From: Parapedobacter sp035556095 | GTDB lineage: Bacteria > Bacteroidota > Bacteroidia > Sphingobacteriales > Sphingobacteriaceae | Assembly: GCF_035556095.1 (NCBI RefSeq) | Contig: NZ_DATMFT010000014.1 | Span: forward strand, 1 to 64,000 | Direction: 5' to 3' | DNA: 64,000 nt | Shown here: one piece after another, positions 8,379-16,059 of the stretch | Layout of the letters: every line of letters starts with the position of its first letter | How positions within the stretch are numbered: position 1 is the first letter of the stretch | Notes under the pieces: generated by a model | The model's input: the letters and a program-made list of their open reading frames with translations, nothing else | What the model was told of the DNA's origin: nothing | Databases searched by the model: none | Position numbers and translations under genes: made by a program

Positions 8379-9173
8379 TCAATTCAATGGGTCATCTATC
8401 GGCTTGAACCGTTTCGCTAAAAACCCAGTGGCCTTTTCCGGATGGATGTCGCACAGGGTTATTCCCGGCTCGCCGTACCGCTGGTGGACCAGGCAAGTGC
8501 CGTCCGGGGCGATGATGGCCGAACCGGATTCCTGGAAGGTGGTGGCATAATTGACACTGGCAAAATAGATTGTATTTTCCAGCGCCCGCATCTGCATGGC
8601 CTTTTCGTAGTAGGGATTGTCCTTGTGGCCCCATTCGCGAAGCGTGACGCCCGCCGTGTTCCCGCCTGAGAAATGCGGGTGGAAAACCACCTTCGCGCCC
8701 CGGCGTGCTGCCCAGCGTACCGTTTCGGGATAGCGGAAGCCTTCGTGGCAGATGGCTATCCCAAACGTCAGCCCGCCCACTTCGAAGAGCTGCCGCGTAT
8801 CGCCCGGCGTCCACCATTCATCTTCCGAAGGATCCAATTGTACCTTTGCTTGATACCCCATCACTCGGCCATCGGCACCGATGACCTGCGCGACATTATA
8901 TACCTCATCGCCGATGTACCAGTCCATGGGCAGGATGATGGCAATACCGTGCCGCGCAGCAATGCCCTGTGCTTCGGCAACTGCCCTTTCCAGGGCCCTG
9001 GGCGTGCGGTCGCTGGTTGGATAGCCCATGCCGGGGTATCCGGGTAAATACGATTCTGGGAAACAGACGACCACGGCGCCGCTGGTTTTCGCGCCCTCGG
9101 CCAATCGGTCCAGCCATTTCAGCCGTTGGGTGCGATCCGGGCAAATGGGTGGCGAAGCCAATGCGATTTTCAT
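8379..9173 (-). CDS. Carbon-nitrogen hydrolase (nitrilase superfamily)
   Basis: The 264-residue cytosolic protein shows the catalytic triad of the superfamily: E40 in CFPESYLPG, K110 in YQAKVQLDP and C142 in AICHEGFRYPE. The last motif and HPHF resemble the amidase/nitrilase branches. It hydrolyses a non-peptide C-N bond, but the substrate cannot be told. The ATG at 9173 is followed immediately by the conserved first strand (KIALASPPI). It is the first gene of a pair with the VOC protein. Its length is normal and nothing is broken. Confidence 0.88.
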   Translation of the reverse strand: MKIALASPPICPDRTQRLKWLDRLAEGAKTSGAVVVCFPESYLPGYPGMGYPTSDRTPRALERAVAEAQGIAARHGIAIILPMDWYIGDEVYNVAQVIGADGRVMGYQAKVQLDPSEDEWWTPGDTRQLFEVGGLTFGIAICHEGFRYPETVRWAARRGAKVVFHPHFSGGNTAGVTLREWGHKDNPYYEKAMQMRALENTIYFASVNYATTFQESGSAIIAPDGTCLVHQRYGEPGITLCDIHPEKATGFLAKRFKPIDDPLN

Positions 9174-9314
9174 GGCCTAAATTTAGGAAAAGGAGCCGGA
9201 AAAAAGTCGCTGCATCGGAAAAAATACCGGCTCGGGGCAACCGCCAGAACGCCTGCCTGTAACCTCCCCACACAATCCGGCTTTTTATATGTTATTCACC
9301 GAAACGATTGGACA

Positions 9315-9587
9315 ATGGATGATTCGCGAACCCCTTGGCTACGGCAGCTTTCACGGATACTTTTGGCGTTTTTTATGGTCGCCACTGGTATCGGTCACCT
9401 GACTTTTTTGCGGCAGGAATTCCAGGCACAGGTACCGAGGAGGGTACCGCTGGACACCGATGCCAAACGGTTGGCGCGCCTGTTTTTCCAGCCCGTGCTC
9501 GTGGTTTGGGCGCTTTGGTCATCCGGTGCATGGTCGTACCTACGCCGGCGAACGATAAGTAACATGAATCGTACGGAAAGGAAATAA
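9315..9587 (+). pseudogene. Truncated DoxX-like membrane protein
   Basis: From the ATG at 9315 the first 50 residues (RILLAFFMVATGIGHL, then FQAQVPRRVPLDTD) match the start of DoxX-like small membrane proteins, which are about 130 residues with four membrane spans. After residue 50 the frame carries a second hydrophobic segment (FFQPVLVVWALWSSGAW) that does not follow the family, and it ends at 90 residues. A deletion or frameshift seems likely. A real shortened protein cannot be excluded. Confidence 0.4.
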
Positions 9588-9618
9588 CATGCGGTATGTT
9601 TTGCCCATGGGCGTGGTA

Positions 9619-10365
9619 CTAGTTGTCGGTTGTGGCGAATAACTTGATGACCACTTTCGCTTCCGGGTCGACCGGGGCGTTGTGTTTGGGATAAGGTGCT
9701 ACGTCGATCAACCGGAACCTGATGTCGTTGATCACCGTATCCTGCGGGAACTTCGGCCCACCGTGGGTATTCAGGTCGAACAAATGCCTGTAGTTGCCCT
9801 CAGCAATGATTTCAAAGCGCACCCCGGCATTGCCTGCCCAGACGCACTGCACCCCTTCGGGGCAGCGCGAGTCCCCGAGCAGGGAATCCACCCGGATGCG
9901 GAAGTCGTGTTCGGCATCGTAGTAGGTATCGCCCAGCCCGATCACGATGGTGTCCCCTTTCCGCTCGGTCACCAAGCGCTGCCGGACATACACTTTGTCC
10001 GGGTTTTCGGGGATAACCGTCAAATCACTAATTGTAAGGGTGTCCTCTCCCCTGCTATACAGCTTATGCGTGGATTGGGGAAAATCGTCATGCCCATCGA
10101 AGCGGATGGTCAGCAGGCTGTCCGCCAGTGTGTAATGGAAGGGTGAATATTCCTCGGATTGCCGGCTCAGCACGCCGAAACGGCCGCGATCGGTACTTTG
10201 GAACTCGATGAATTGCAGCGCATAGCTTTCCGCATCCACCCATGTCCCTGCCAGCAAACCGAAATCGGCGCCCGCATCGCTGTTCTTTAGATTGGCCTTG
10301 GAACAGGAACCGAGCGTAAGGAAACTTGCTATTGAAACATAACCGATGGTTAGTATTGCTTTCAT
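9619..10365 (-). CDS. Lipoprotein of unknown function
   Basis: The 248-residue protein begins with a lipoprotein signal (MKAILTIGYVSIASFLTL, then GSC with Cys21) and has a strong ribosome-binding site (AAAGGAGGG) before the ATG. The N-terminal half is lipocalin-like (GTWVDAESYALQFIEF). The C-terminal half carries DSRCPEGVQCVWAGNAGV, a motif found in many unnamed Bacteroidota envelope proteins. It stands alone between the DoxX remnant and the HigBA module. Its function is not known. Confidence 0.8.
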   Translation of the reverse strand: MKAILTIGYVSIASFLTLGSCSKANLKNSDAGADFGLLAGTWVDAESYALQFIEFQSTDRGRFGVLSRQSEEYSPFHYTLADSLLTIRFDGHDDFPQSTHKLYSRGEDTLTISDLTVIPENPDKVYVRQRLVTERKGDTIVIGLGDTYYDAEHDFRIRVDSLLGDSRCPEGVQCVWAGNAGVRFEIIAEGNYRHLFDLNTHGGPKFPQDTVINDIRFRLIDVAPYPKHNAPVDPEAKVVIKLFATTDN

Positions 10366-10546
10366 TTTCAGACCCTCCTTTTCATTATAGACGGTTGTGT
10401 AACCGGATGTGCTACGTTCGTTAATGTGAAAAATTTACAGTCGGTTCTTTTCATCCGAACCACATTGACCTCCTCCCAAATTCCGAGTCATGCTAAAGTA
10501 GGGAATTCGGGATCGAATTGCTAAATTTTAAAAAGGAGAAACCAGG

Positions 10547-10579
10547 ATGAAGGAGGTCAGTTTTACCCGGGCTAAATAG
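10547..10579 (+). other. Ten-codon frame with a perfect ribosome-binding site
   Basis: AAAAAGGAGAAACC precedes an ATG coding MKEVSFTRAK and a stop. The sequence around it has a 9-base inverted repeat, TGACCTCCT at 10466-10474 and AGGAGGTCA at 10551-10559. The frame looks like the severed start of a gene, perhaps an insertion-sequence gene; it may equally be nothing. It overlaps the end of higA on the other strand. Confidence 0.25.
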
Positions 10580-11120
10580 CCGTACTTTGCCCTTTCTTGT
10601 ATTTCAAAAATGCCACGAAATCTGACACCTCTTGCTTGAGATTAGCCGGTAAGGAACTGATTTCTGAAAACAATTGCGCATCCGAAACAGTACGGCTTTC
10701 TTTGGCTTTGCTTGGTTTGGCACTTTTCGCAGATACCTCATTCAGATCATATGGTGTGTTGAGTAAATTCTGATCCAAATGCAAGAAATCGGACAACTTA
10801 CGAATCATGCTTTTTGATAGCCCGCGCTTTCTATTCAGTACTTCGGATACAATCCCGCTGCTTCCGATATACGGTTGCAAATCCTTTTGCTTCAAACCCA
10901 TGTATTCCATTTTAAGTTTGATGATTTCTATGGGGTTGCCGACATCAATGTTGGTATGCTGATTTTCGTAAGCCTCAATCAAACCTGAAAGCAATTCAAA
11001 CTGTTTTACGAGTTCTTCATTTTCTTCAAACCCTTCCCGATCACCAAGTTCTTCCAACAAGGCGACCGCCTTGTTGTACTCTTCCTCATTTCTAAACATT
11101 TTCATTTTCATGGCTTTCAT
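10572..11120 (-). CDS. HigA-type antitoxin with HTH domain
   Basis: The 182-residue protein has a helix-turn-helix of the XRE type at about residues 75-115 (GLKQKDLQPYIG, then VSEVLNRKRGLSKSMIRKLS). Its C-terminal segment (LPANLKQEVSDFVAFLKYKK) is of the DUF2281 type found on some antitoxins. It overlaps the toxin gene by four bases (ATGA), toxin first, as in higBA operons. It should bind and neutralise HigB and repress the promoter upstream of the toxin. Both genes appear intact, unlike the other toxin-antitoxin genes nearby. Confidence 0.82.
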   Translation of the reverse strand: MKAMKMKMFRNEEEYNKAVALLEELGDREGFEENEELVKQFELLSGLIEAYENQHTNIDVGNPIEIIKLKMEYMGLKQKDLQPYIGSSGIVSEVLNRKRGLSKSMIRKLSDFLHLDQNLLNTPYDLNEVSAKSAKPSKAKESRTVSDAQLFSEISSLPANLKQEVSDFVAFLKYKKGQSTAI

Positions 11121-11455
11121 TTAAACATTTCTACAACATACTGCTTGTTTAGTTTGCAAAGCTTCGAATATGCTGCGTGTGTACCAATCCACTTAACATA
11201 AATCACGGATTGCTTCAATTTGGAGTGAAATTGATATTTAATGATGATTCGTATGTGATTTCCTTTAATGTCAATTACAGCGCGCTCACCTCCGATAATA
11301 TCTACAGCCTTTGCTCCAAACGATTCGACAATATCTTGGGGTTTTTCCCACGTTAGCGTTTTGACCAACGATACCCAAGCTTCGAGAGCGTCCTTTACTT
11401 TCGGATTTGTTTCGATATATTTACCTATCGAAGTGACTTTTACGATTCTAACCAT
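11117..11455 (-). CDS. HigB-type mRNA interferase toxin
   Basis: Starting at the ATG at 11455 gives 112 residues with the HigB pattern: TNPKVKDALEAWVSLVKTLTW, then DIIGGERAVIDIKGNHIRII and the ending VIYVKWIGTHAAYSKLCK. The start was chosen because the family begins at this point and because the promoter box at 11487-11494 lies upstream of it; a longer frame to 11563 would cross the promoter. The protein should cleave mRNA on the ribosome. It is first in the operon with HigA. Confidence 0.85.
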   Translation of the reverse strand: MVRIVKVTSIGKYIETNPKVKDALEAWVSLVKTLTWEKPQDIVESFGAKAVDIIGGERAVIDIKGNHIRIIIKYQFHSKLKQSVIYVKWIGTHAAYSKLCKLNKQYVVEMFK

Positions 11456-11475
11456 GTTACTATTGCCAGTGATTT

Positions 11476-11517
11476 CGCTCTCGATTACAAAGGTAGGGAT
11501 TTGCTCTCGAAATGAGA
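11476..11517 (-). promoter_or_regulatory. higBA promoter with candidate operator repeats
   Basis: A -7 box TACCTTTG (minus strand, 11494-11487) lies 31 bases before the toxin ATG. Two direct copies of GCTCTCGA at 11476-11483 and 11502-11509 flank it, and the second is part of an inverted repeat CTCTC/GAGAG (11503-11517). These are likely HigA or HigBA binding sites. Confidence 0.5.
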
Positions 11518-11640
11518 GATTTTTTATTTTGTTTTTTGAAAACATCGAGACTGACAACGACACAATTTAGAGACAATAAAAAAAAACGAGTTCAGCGAGC
11601 GCCTAAAGTTGGTCGCTGCATGTATTTCCCAAACAATGAA

Positions 11641-11693
11641 TGTCAAGTTTTAAGAGCACAAAACTTGACATTAACAAATAATGGCTACCTTTG
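11641..11693 (+). promoter_or_regulatory. abiEi promoter with perfect 11-bp inverted-repeat operator
   Basis: TGTCAAGTTTT (11641-11651) and AAAACTTGACA (11660-11670) form a perfect inverted repeat. The TTG at 11665-11667 inside the right arm sits 18 bases before the -7 box TACCTTTG (11686-11693), so the repeat covers the -33 region. Only four bases separate the box from the ATG at 11698, indicating a leaderless transcript. AbiEi proteins are known to repress their own promoter through inverted repeats. Confidence 0.65.
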
Positions 11694-11697
11694 CAAA

Positions 11698-12426
11698 ATG
11701 ACGTTGGCAACACAGATACGCGACAGAATCACACAGCTACCCGATGGGAAGACCTTTGGGTATAACGATTTGCGTATTGCCAAAAAAGAATATACCACAG
11801 CGGCGAAAGCATTGGAGCGTCTGCAAAAGAAAGGCTTAATAAAGAAAGTATCCAAAGGCGTGTTTTATAAACCCGAACAGACCGTGTTTGGCGAGTTAAA
11901 ACCCGACTACAGCGAGCTACTACGCCCTTATCTGTTTGAAAACGGTAAACGAGTAGCCTACGAAACCGGTACAGCGCTATATAATCGTTTGGGGCTGACC
12001 ACGCAAATGGCTTTCCGCACTAAAATAGCCAGTCGGAGTAAACGCATCAATATTGATCGGGGGGTTTTAAAGGCAGATGCCGTAAAAAGCTATGCCGAAG
12101 TAACCGATAATAATTATGTTATTCTGGGTCTATTGGATGCATTTAAAGATATCAAACGTATCCCTGACAGTTCGGTCGCTCAGGCAATCCGGAGGCTAAG
12201 TGCTATTTTGGAAGCGTTAGACGCAAAGCGGCTCGAATCATTAATTAAATATGCCTTGGTCTATCCGCCCAGGGTAAGGGCTTTGGTAGGCGCTGTGTTG
12301 CAAAACAACGGTTATCGGGAAAAAGGGTTAGAAAGGCTAAAAGACAGCCTGAATCCGCTCACCACTGTCAAATTAGGCCTGAACGAATCCGAACTACCCA
12401 CGAAGCGCAACTGGTATATCGAATGA
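11698..12426 (+). CDS. AbiEi/DUF6088-type antitoxin
   Basis: From the ATG at 11698 the 242-residue protein has a winged-helix N-terminus (GKTFGYNDLRI to AKALERLQKKGLIKKVSKGV) and a C-terminal antitoxin domain (residues 65-242). This is the architecture of type IV AbiE antitoxins, which repress transcription and counter the AbiEii nucleotidyltransferase toxin. Its TGA overlaps the ATG of the toxin gene (ATGA, 12423-12426). The toxin is a remnant, so the antitoxin is now an orphan, still with promoter and operator. Confidence 0.82.
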   Translation: MTLATQIRDRITQLPDGKTFGYNDLRIAKKEYTTAAKALERLQKKGLIKKVSKGVFYKPEQTVFGELKPDYSELLRPYLFENGKRVAYETGTALYNRLGLTTQMAFRTKIASRSKRINIDRGVLKADAVKSYAEVTDNNYVILGLLDAFKDIKRIPDSSVAQAIRRLSAILEALDAKRLESLIKYALVYPPRVRALVGAVLQNNGYREKGLERLKDSLNPLTTVKLGLNESELPTKRNWYIE

Positions 12427-12887
12427 GGCTGCATGAGAACATAAAACTATACAGGGACGCGATTCGGTTTACCGCGCAACAAATGAACCTGAAACCTGAA
12501 TATGAGTTTGGTCCGGTTTTCATATAGCGAAAGCCCGTTGGATGACCTAAGGAAAAAGATAAGGCATACCTACGATTTGCACCAGCTACTCACCCAACAG
12601 GAGTTTTCCGACTTTCTCAATTCACCCGACTTTGAAACCATGATACTGAAAGTGGCTGCCGACGATGTGACCAGTTTTAGAAACAATAATAAGTGGTTAG
12701 CCTATCATCCGAATGAATCCATCATTTTAAAGATTTAGAAAATAGCTGGCGCGAGGTGCGCATCGCTTATACAGGCGATTTTAAAGACCTCGTATACGGA
12801 AAATTACCAGAGGAAGACGCCATTTTGACGACCCTGAAAATGATTGGAGCAAGGTTAAATAGCGTTACTTGGACCATTCAACCGTAA
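12423..12887 (+). pseudogene. AbiEii nucleotidyltransferase toxin, core deleted and frameshifted
   Basis: The first 30 codons (MRLHENIKLYRDAIRFTAQQ) are a normal AbiEii start. At about 12500 the sequence jumps, in a different frame, to the C-terminal region (MSLVRFSYSESPLDDLRKKI, then HTYDLHQLL), removing the whole nucleotidyltransferase core. At about 12734 one T is missing, so the tail (ENSWREVRIAYTGDF to the stop at 12885-12887) is in a third frame. The intact family protein is about 300 residues. This gene cannot make an active toxin. Confidence 0.88.
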
Positions 12888-12917
12888 CTTGTAGTTTTCC
12901 AGGAAATCCGCCACAAA

Positions 12918-12976
12918 AGTCGCTAAAAACAAAGCCCTAAATCAGGGAGATCGGGGGGTTCTAACTAACCAATTAG
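12918..12976 (-). repeat. Remnant of the structured intergenic repeat (copy 4)
   Basis: AGTCGCTAAAAACAAAGCC followed by a decayed hairpin and CTAACTAACCAATTAG matches one module of the repeat, including bases just outside copy 2. Stem pairing is partly lost and the other modules are absent. It lies just after the dead AbiEii gene. Confidence 0.65.
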
Positions 12977-13068
12977 CTTCCAAAAAAGACGGTTTGACGA
13001 GTAGAAATTGTTCACTAATTTTAACGGCAAATTACGAAAGGGTCGACAAAACTGAAACCAACTATTTT

Positions 13069-13491
13069 ATGATAACCGTAAACCCATACCTCTATTTCAA
13101 CGGGAATTGCGAAGAGGCTTTTGATTTCTACAAATCAGTGTTTAAATGTGAATTCAATTATATCGGCCGATATAAAGATGTGCCGCAAACTAGCCGCGGG
13201 TTGTTTACGGAACAGGACCATAAGATTATGCACGTTTCGCTTCCGATCAGCAGCAAAACTACATTGATGGGTGCGGACAGTACCGCGCTGTTTAATCAAC
13301 CGGTGTCAACGAGCAATTTCTCCTTATCGATCAGTACCGACAACAAAGAAGAGGCCGACACGCTATTTCAAAGCCTATCCGAGGATGGGGAAATAAAGCT
13401 ACCAATGAACGAAACTTTCTGGGGTTCATACTACGGAATTGTAACCGACAAATTCGGAATCAATTGGAAGATAAGCTTCGAGTTGGACTGA
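13069..13491 (+). CDS. PhnB-like VOC-family protein
   Basis: From the ATG at 13069 the 140-residue protein reads MITVNPYLYFNGNCEEAFDF and later HVSLPISSKTTLMGAD, ending KFGINWKISFELD. This is the PhnB/3-demethylubiquinone-like branch of the VOC fold, where GxxWxI near the end is typical. The start was chosen at the conserved first strand; an earlier frame start at 12994 has no homology. Substrate is unknown. The end overlaps the next reading frame by 28 bases. Confidence 0.8.
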   Translation: MITVNPYLYFNGNCEEAFDFYKSVFKCEFNYIGRYKDVPQTSRGLFTEQDHKIMHVSLPISSKTTLMGADSTALFNQPVSTSNFSLSISTDNKEEADTLFQSLSEDGEIKLPMNETFWGSYYGIVTDKFGINWKISFELD

Positions 13492-13817
13492 TTGGCAATT
13501 GGATTACCAATAAAAACACACTTGAATACCTGAGTGTACCTGATTATTTTGAATTTCGCGCTGACGGTACATATAGGGCGGATTTAGTTACTGGTCTTGT
13601 CACGGGTCGTTGGGAGATAAACGGAAATAAACTCTTGCTTACCGGGGCCAGCAAATTTGAGCTTTCCGAAGATGGCTTTGACATCCTTAAGCGCACCGGC
13701 AATGAGTTCGAATTCACCGACACATATTATCCTGAATTTGAAGCTCCCAATTCTTGGGAAGATCACCAATACAAAGGAGCGAAAGCAGAAATCACCTATT
13801 ACCTGCAAAAGAAGTAG
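13464..13817 (+). CDS. Lipocalin-like domain fragment
   Basis: The 117-codon frame starts with TTG inside the end of the preceding gene and shows the lipocalin-like pattern L-I-G-x-W, YFEFRADGTY, GRWEINGNKLLL, as in small Bacteroidota envelope proteins. A signal peptide and proper start are missing, so it is probably the 3' part of a lipoprotein gene joined out of frame to the VOC gene by deletion. Translation by re-initiation at the overlap is possible but unproven. Confidence 0.4.
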   Translation: MEDKLRVGLIGNWITNKNTLEYLSVPDYFEFRADGTYRADLVTGLVTGRWEINGNKLLLTGASKFELSEDGFDILKRTGNEFEFTDTYYPEFEAPNSWEDHQYKGAKAEITYYLQKK

Positions 13818-13979
13818 GCCTTCAATATTAATCGCCACTCCATATTGGGTGGTACGTCTAAGGAAATAGAAAATCTTTAAATATTGTCTGCACCGATGTA
13901 ATCTCTGAAATAGACAGTCCCTCATGGCTTAGCCGTACTGTAATCTCCCAAAAAATTAGTTACGATAGTAAGTAGAAAC

Positions 13980-15329
13980 TTAGTTGCCGATGATCTCCCA
14001 ATAACCACCTTTGGCAGGGCCGATACGACGTAATTTTTTGTGCTTTTGCAATTGGCTGATATTGCGCTCTACCGAACGCTCAGTAATTCCCAGTAATCGC
14101 GCAAGCTCCGGTATCGTTATATCAGGATTACCCTGAATGTACGTTATAATTTTCCCCGACGTTTTCCCCGACGTTTTCCCCGACGTTTCCCCCGACGTTT
14201 TCCCTGTGTCGGCTAATCTTTCAGCATACACAATAACACGGAATCCATGCTGGAAATTTTCAAATTGAGGTGCTTTCAGCCCGTATTGTTCAAACGCCTC
14301 CCGGATTCGTCGAATCCCCGACCCGTACTTTTCGATAAGCTGCGCCTCCTTAAAAATTGCGGCAACTTTCCGGTTACGGGAATAGGACGAATACTCATCG
14401 GCCAGCAATTGCTCAATAGTAATAGTATCCGGCAGATGGCCGGGATTGAAGAACTCAATATAATCGTCAAAGATTTTTACCGATGAATCCCCACTGCTCA
14501 TATAATCACGGTGGACAATCATATTAATGATAATTTCTCGTAACGCCGGCATAGGGTATTGCCAGCGCTCCTCGCGTTGCGGATCGCCAGTGATAATGTA
14601 ACCTTTATTAATGTGCTTGCGAATGAACCCCAGCACTTCCTCCACTTCACTGAATAAGTCGCTGCGGACGGTCAACCCATCCTTGATACTGGTTGGTGTG
14701 GAGAAGCGGCCCAACTCAATGGCTGCCTGAAAGACATCATTTCTTGCAAACAACAGGAATCCGGCATTGCTGACCTTGCTATCCTTAATGAGTTCAAACT
14801 TCGTCAATACGGTAAGCGGGTCGTCGGTAAGCGGCGTCTCCTTACCCTGATTGCTCTTTTCGATAAATATTACAACCTTATCCAGCGATAGGTCATCGAG
14901 TACCCGATCCGGATTGATATAGCTATCCCAACTGGTATTGAAAGAGCGCAGATGCAGATCGGCGATTTCTGTCAACGAAAGTTGGTGATTGGCATTGTTT
15001 ACTCGCTTGTAATACCGGCCTTTGAATGCAACGGGTTTGACCGGAAATTCTTTTACCGACAGTACGCCAACTTTGGTTCCGGCCAAGTCAATTTCATCGG
15101 CATCGGGAATAATACTGGGTTGGGTTTTATTCTTGATATCATTTACCCACTTCTGCAAAGACTCGCTACCCAACGTAAACCCTTTTAAAGGCTTGCCGCT
15201 ATCATCAACACCCACCAATACCCGGCCGCCAACGCTATTGGCAAAAGCCGTAAGCGACTCAATGACCGCGTCGGTAAAGGAGCTTTTGAATTCAGTGTTT
15301 TGGTCTTCGCGTAAGCTGGTTTTTGGCAT
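13980..15329 (-). CDS. AlbA_2 (Schlafen-like) domain regulator with winged helix
   Basis: The 449-residue protein has an AlbA_2 domain (residues 5-115: NTEFKSSFTDAVIESL, GGRVLVGVDDSG, YYKRVNNANHQLS), a GHKL-ATPase-like region (about 250-370: MPALREIIINMIVHRDY, IEFFNPGHLPD, YGSGIRRIREAFEQYG) and a C-terminal winged helix (about 395-445: TIPELARLLGITERSVERNI). A linker at about 374-393 is made of GKTS repeats. Such proteins are usually called transcriptional regulators or helicase-related; the true function is unclear, and several lie in defence regions. A dead fragment of a paralogue lies at 4583-4822. Confidence 0.8.
   Translation of the reverse strand: MPKTSLREDQNTEFKSSFTDAVIESLTAFANSVGGRVLVGVDDSGKPLKGFTLGSESLQKWVNDIKNKTQPSIIPDADEIDLAGTKVGVLSVKEFPVKPVAFKGRYYKRVNNANHQLSLTEIADLHLRSFNTSWDSYINPDRVLDDLSLDKVVIFIEKSNQGKETPLTDDPLTVLTKFELIKDSKVSNAGFLLFARNDVFQAAIELGRFSTPTSIKDGLTVRSDLFSEVEEVLGFIRKHINKGYIITGDPQREERWQYPMPALREIIINMIVHRDYMSSGDSSVKIFDDYIEFFNPGHLPDTITIEQLLADEYSSYSRNRKVAAIFKEAQLIEKYGSGIRRIREAFEQYGLKAPQFENFQHGFRVIVYAERLADTGKTSGETSGKTSGKTSGKIITYIQGNPDITIPELARLLGITERSVERNISQLQKHKKLRRIGPAKGGYWEIIGN
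14156..14206 (-). repeat. 12-base tandem repeat coding GKTS units
   Basis: About four copies of a 12-base unit (TTTTCCCCGACG on the plus strand) lie inside the AlbA_2 gene and encode T-S-G-K repeats in the linker before the winged helix. The unit is a multiple of three, so copy-number changes keep the frame and would only change linker length. Confidence 0.8.
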
Positions 15330-15363
15330 TTCCGTTTGGTATCTGGTGTTACTATTGGGTGCT

Positions 15364-15371
15364 CAAAGATA
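15364..15371 (-). promoter_or_regulatory. -7 box of the AlbA_2 gene
   Basis: TATCTTTG on the minus strand lies 34 bases before the ATG at 15329, with a TTTTTTG about 22 bases further upstream. This is a complete Bacteroidota-type promoter. Confidence 0.55.
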
Positions 15372-15521
15372 ACTATTCTTGAATGAAATGCTGCAAAAAA
15401 GCTGTATTCGCGCGCGTGCAATTTCCCTAAGTGTAGTTTACGGAAGTGCTTAATACATGGATTAAGAAAATGCGAAGATACTGGATTGGGGCGCAGAGAA
15501 CGGCCAGAGAGCGTAGCAAAA

Positions 15522-15790
15522 TAAAGCCCCGAAACGGGTAGAATCGGGGCCTGTTAACTAACCAATTATAAACCTAAATTATGAACCCGACATGATTTAA
15601 ATAATTATTAAATCACGAAGGGATAAGAATTATTTAAATCATCAAAGGCTCCATCTGACCACTAAAAATCACATCAGTTAAAAAAGAGAAACCCGCTACT
15701 CTGAAAGTAACGGGTCTCCGCCCCAATGGGGTTAGGGGCTATCAACCTAAACCTGATTCTAAAACGAAGGAAACGGCGGATTGTTTTGTT
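15522..15790 (-). repeat. Structured intergenic repeat, copy 3 (two modules)
   Basis: Two of the three modules are present. The 11-bp stem is at 15715-15691, with changes that keep U-A or U-G pairs. The AAAGCCCCGA/TCGGGGCTTT hairpin (15523-15554) has lost pairs at its outer end (AGG in place of AAG). The third module is absent; sequence after about 15790 is unrelated. The U run after the 11-bp stem on the minus strand (CTCTTTTTT) is intact. Confidence 0.7.
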
Positions 15791-16059
15791 GGACGCATGA
15801 TTTAATTTTTCAATGCGCCGTTTTGTGGCGTGGTTTGCCCGACTAGCTGACCTTTTCGCCATCAAATGAAAAAACTGTCGTTCATCACACAAGCGGGTTG
15901 CTTGTCACAAAGCATAGCGCGAATTGGGCGGTTCATCACCGGGAAATGGTCAGCTCGTCACAAAAACTTCGGGATCAGTTATCTCCATAAATGAGGGTTC
16001 GACCCTTACGGTTCTTGGATTTGATACAGATAACTGGACTTTTTGGCACCTCCCTATTT
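15791..16059 (+). other. Non-coding stretch
   Basis: Between repeat copy 3 and the end of the ABC-F gene I see no gene or RNA. Short open stretches on the minus strand are interrupted by stops. The inverted repeat AGGGT-TCG-ACCCT near 15994 resembles a tRNA T arm only superficially. Confidence 0.5.

Noticed and set aside
9176..9187. CCTAAATTTAGG palindrome before the nitrilase gene
   Set aside because: It is short and A/T-rich, with no promoter box around it, so chance is likely.
11512..11697. Long N-terminal extension of the AbiEi frame
   Set aside because: The promoter box and operator lie inside it, and the family begins at the ATG at 11698.
14156..14206. Possible CRISPR-like short repeats
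   Set aside because: The 12-base units are directly tandem without spacers and lie in frame within a coding gene.
15990..16006. T-arm-like sequence (AGGGTTCGACCCT)
   Set aside because: No D arm, anticodon arm or acceptor stem can be drawn; it is a short palindrome.
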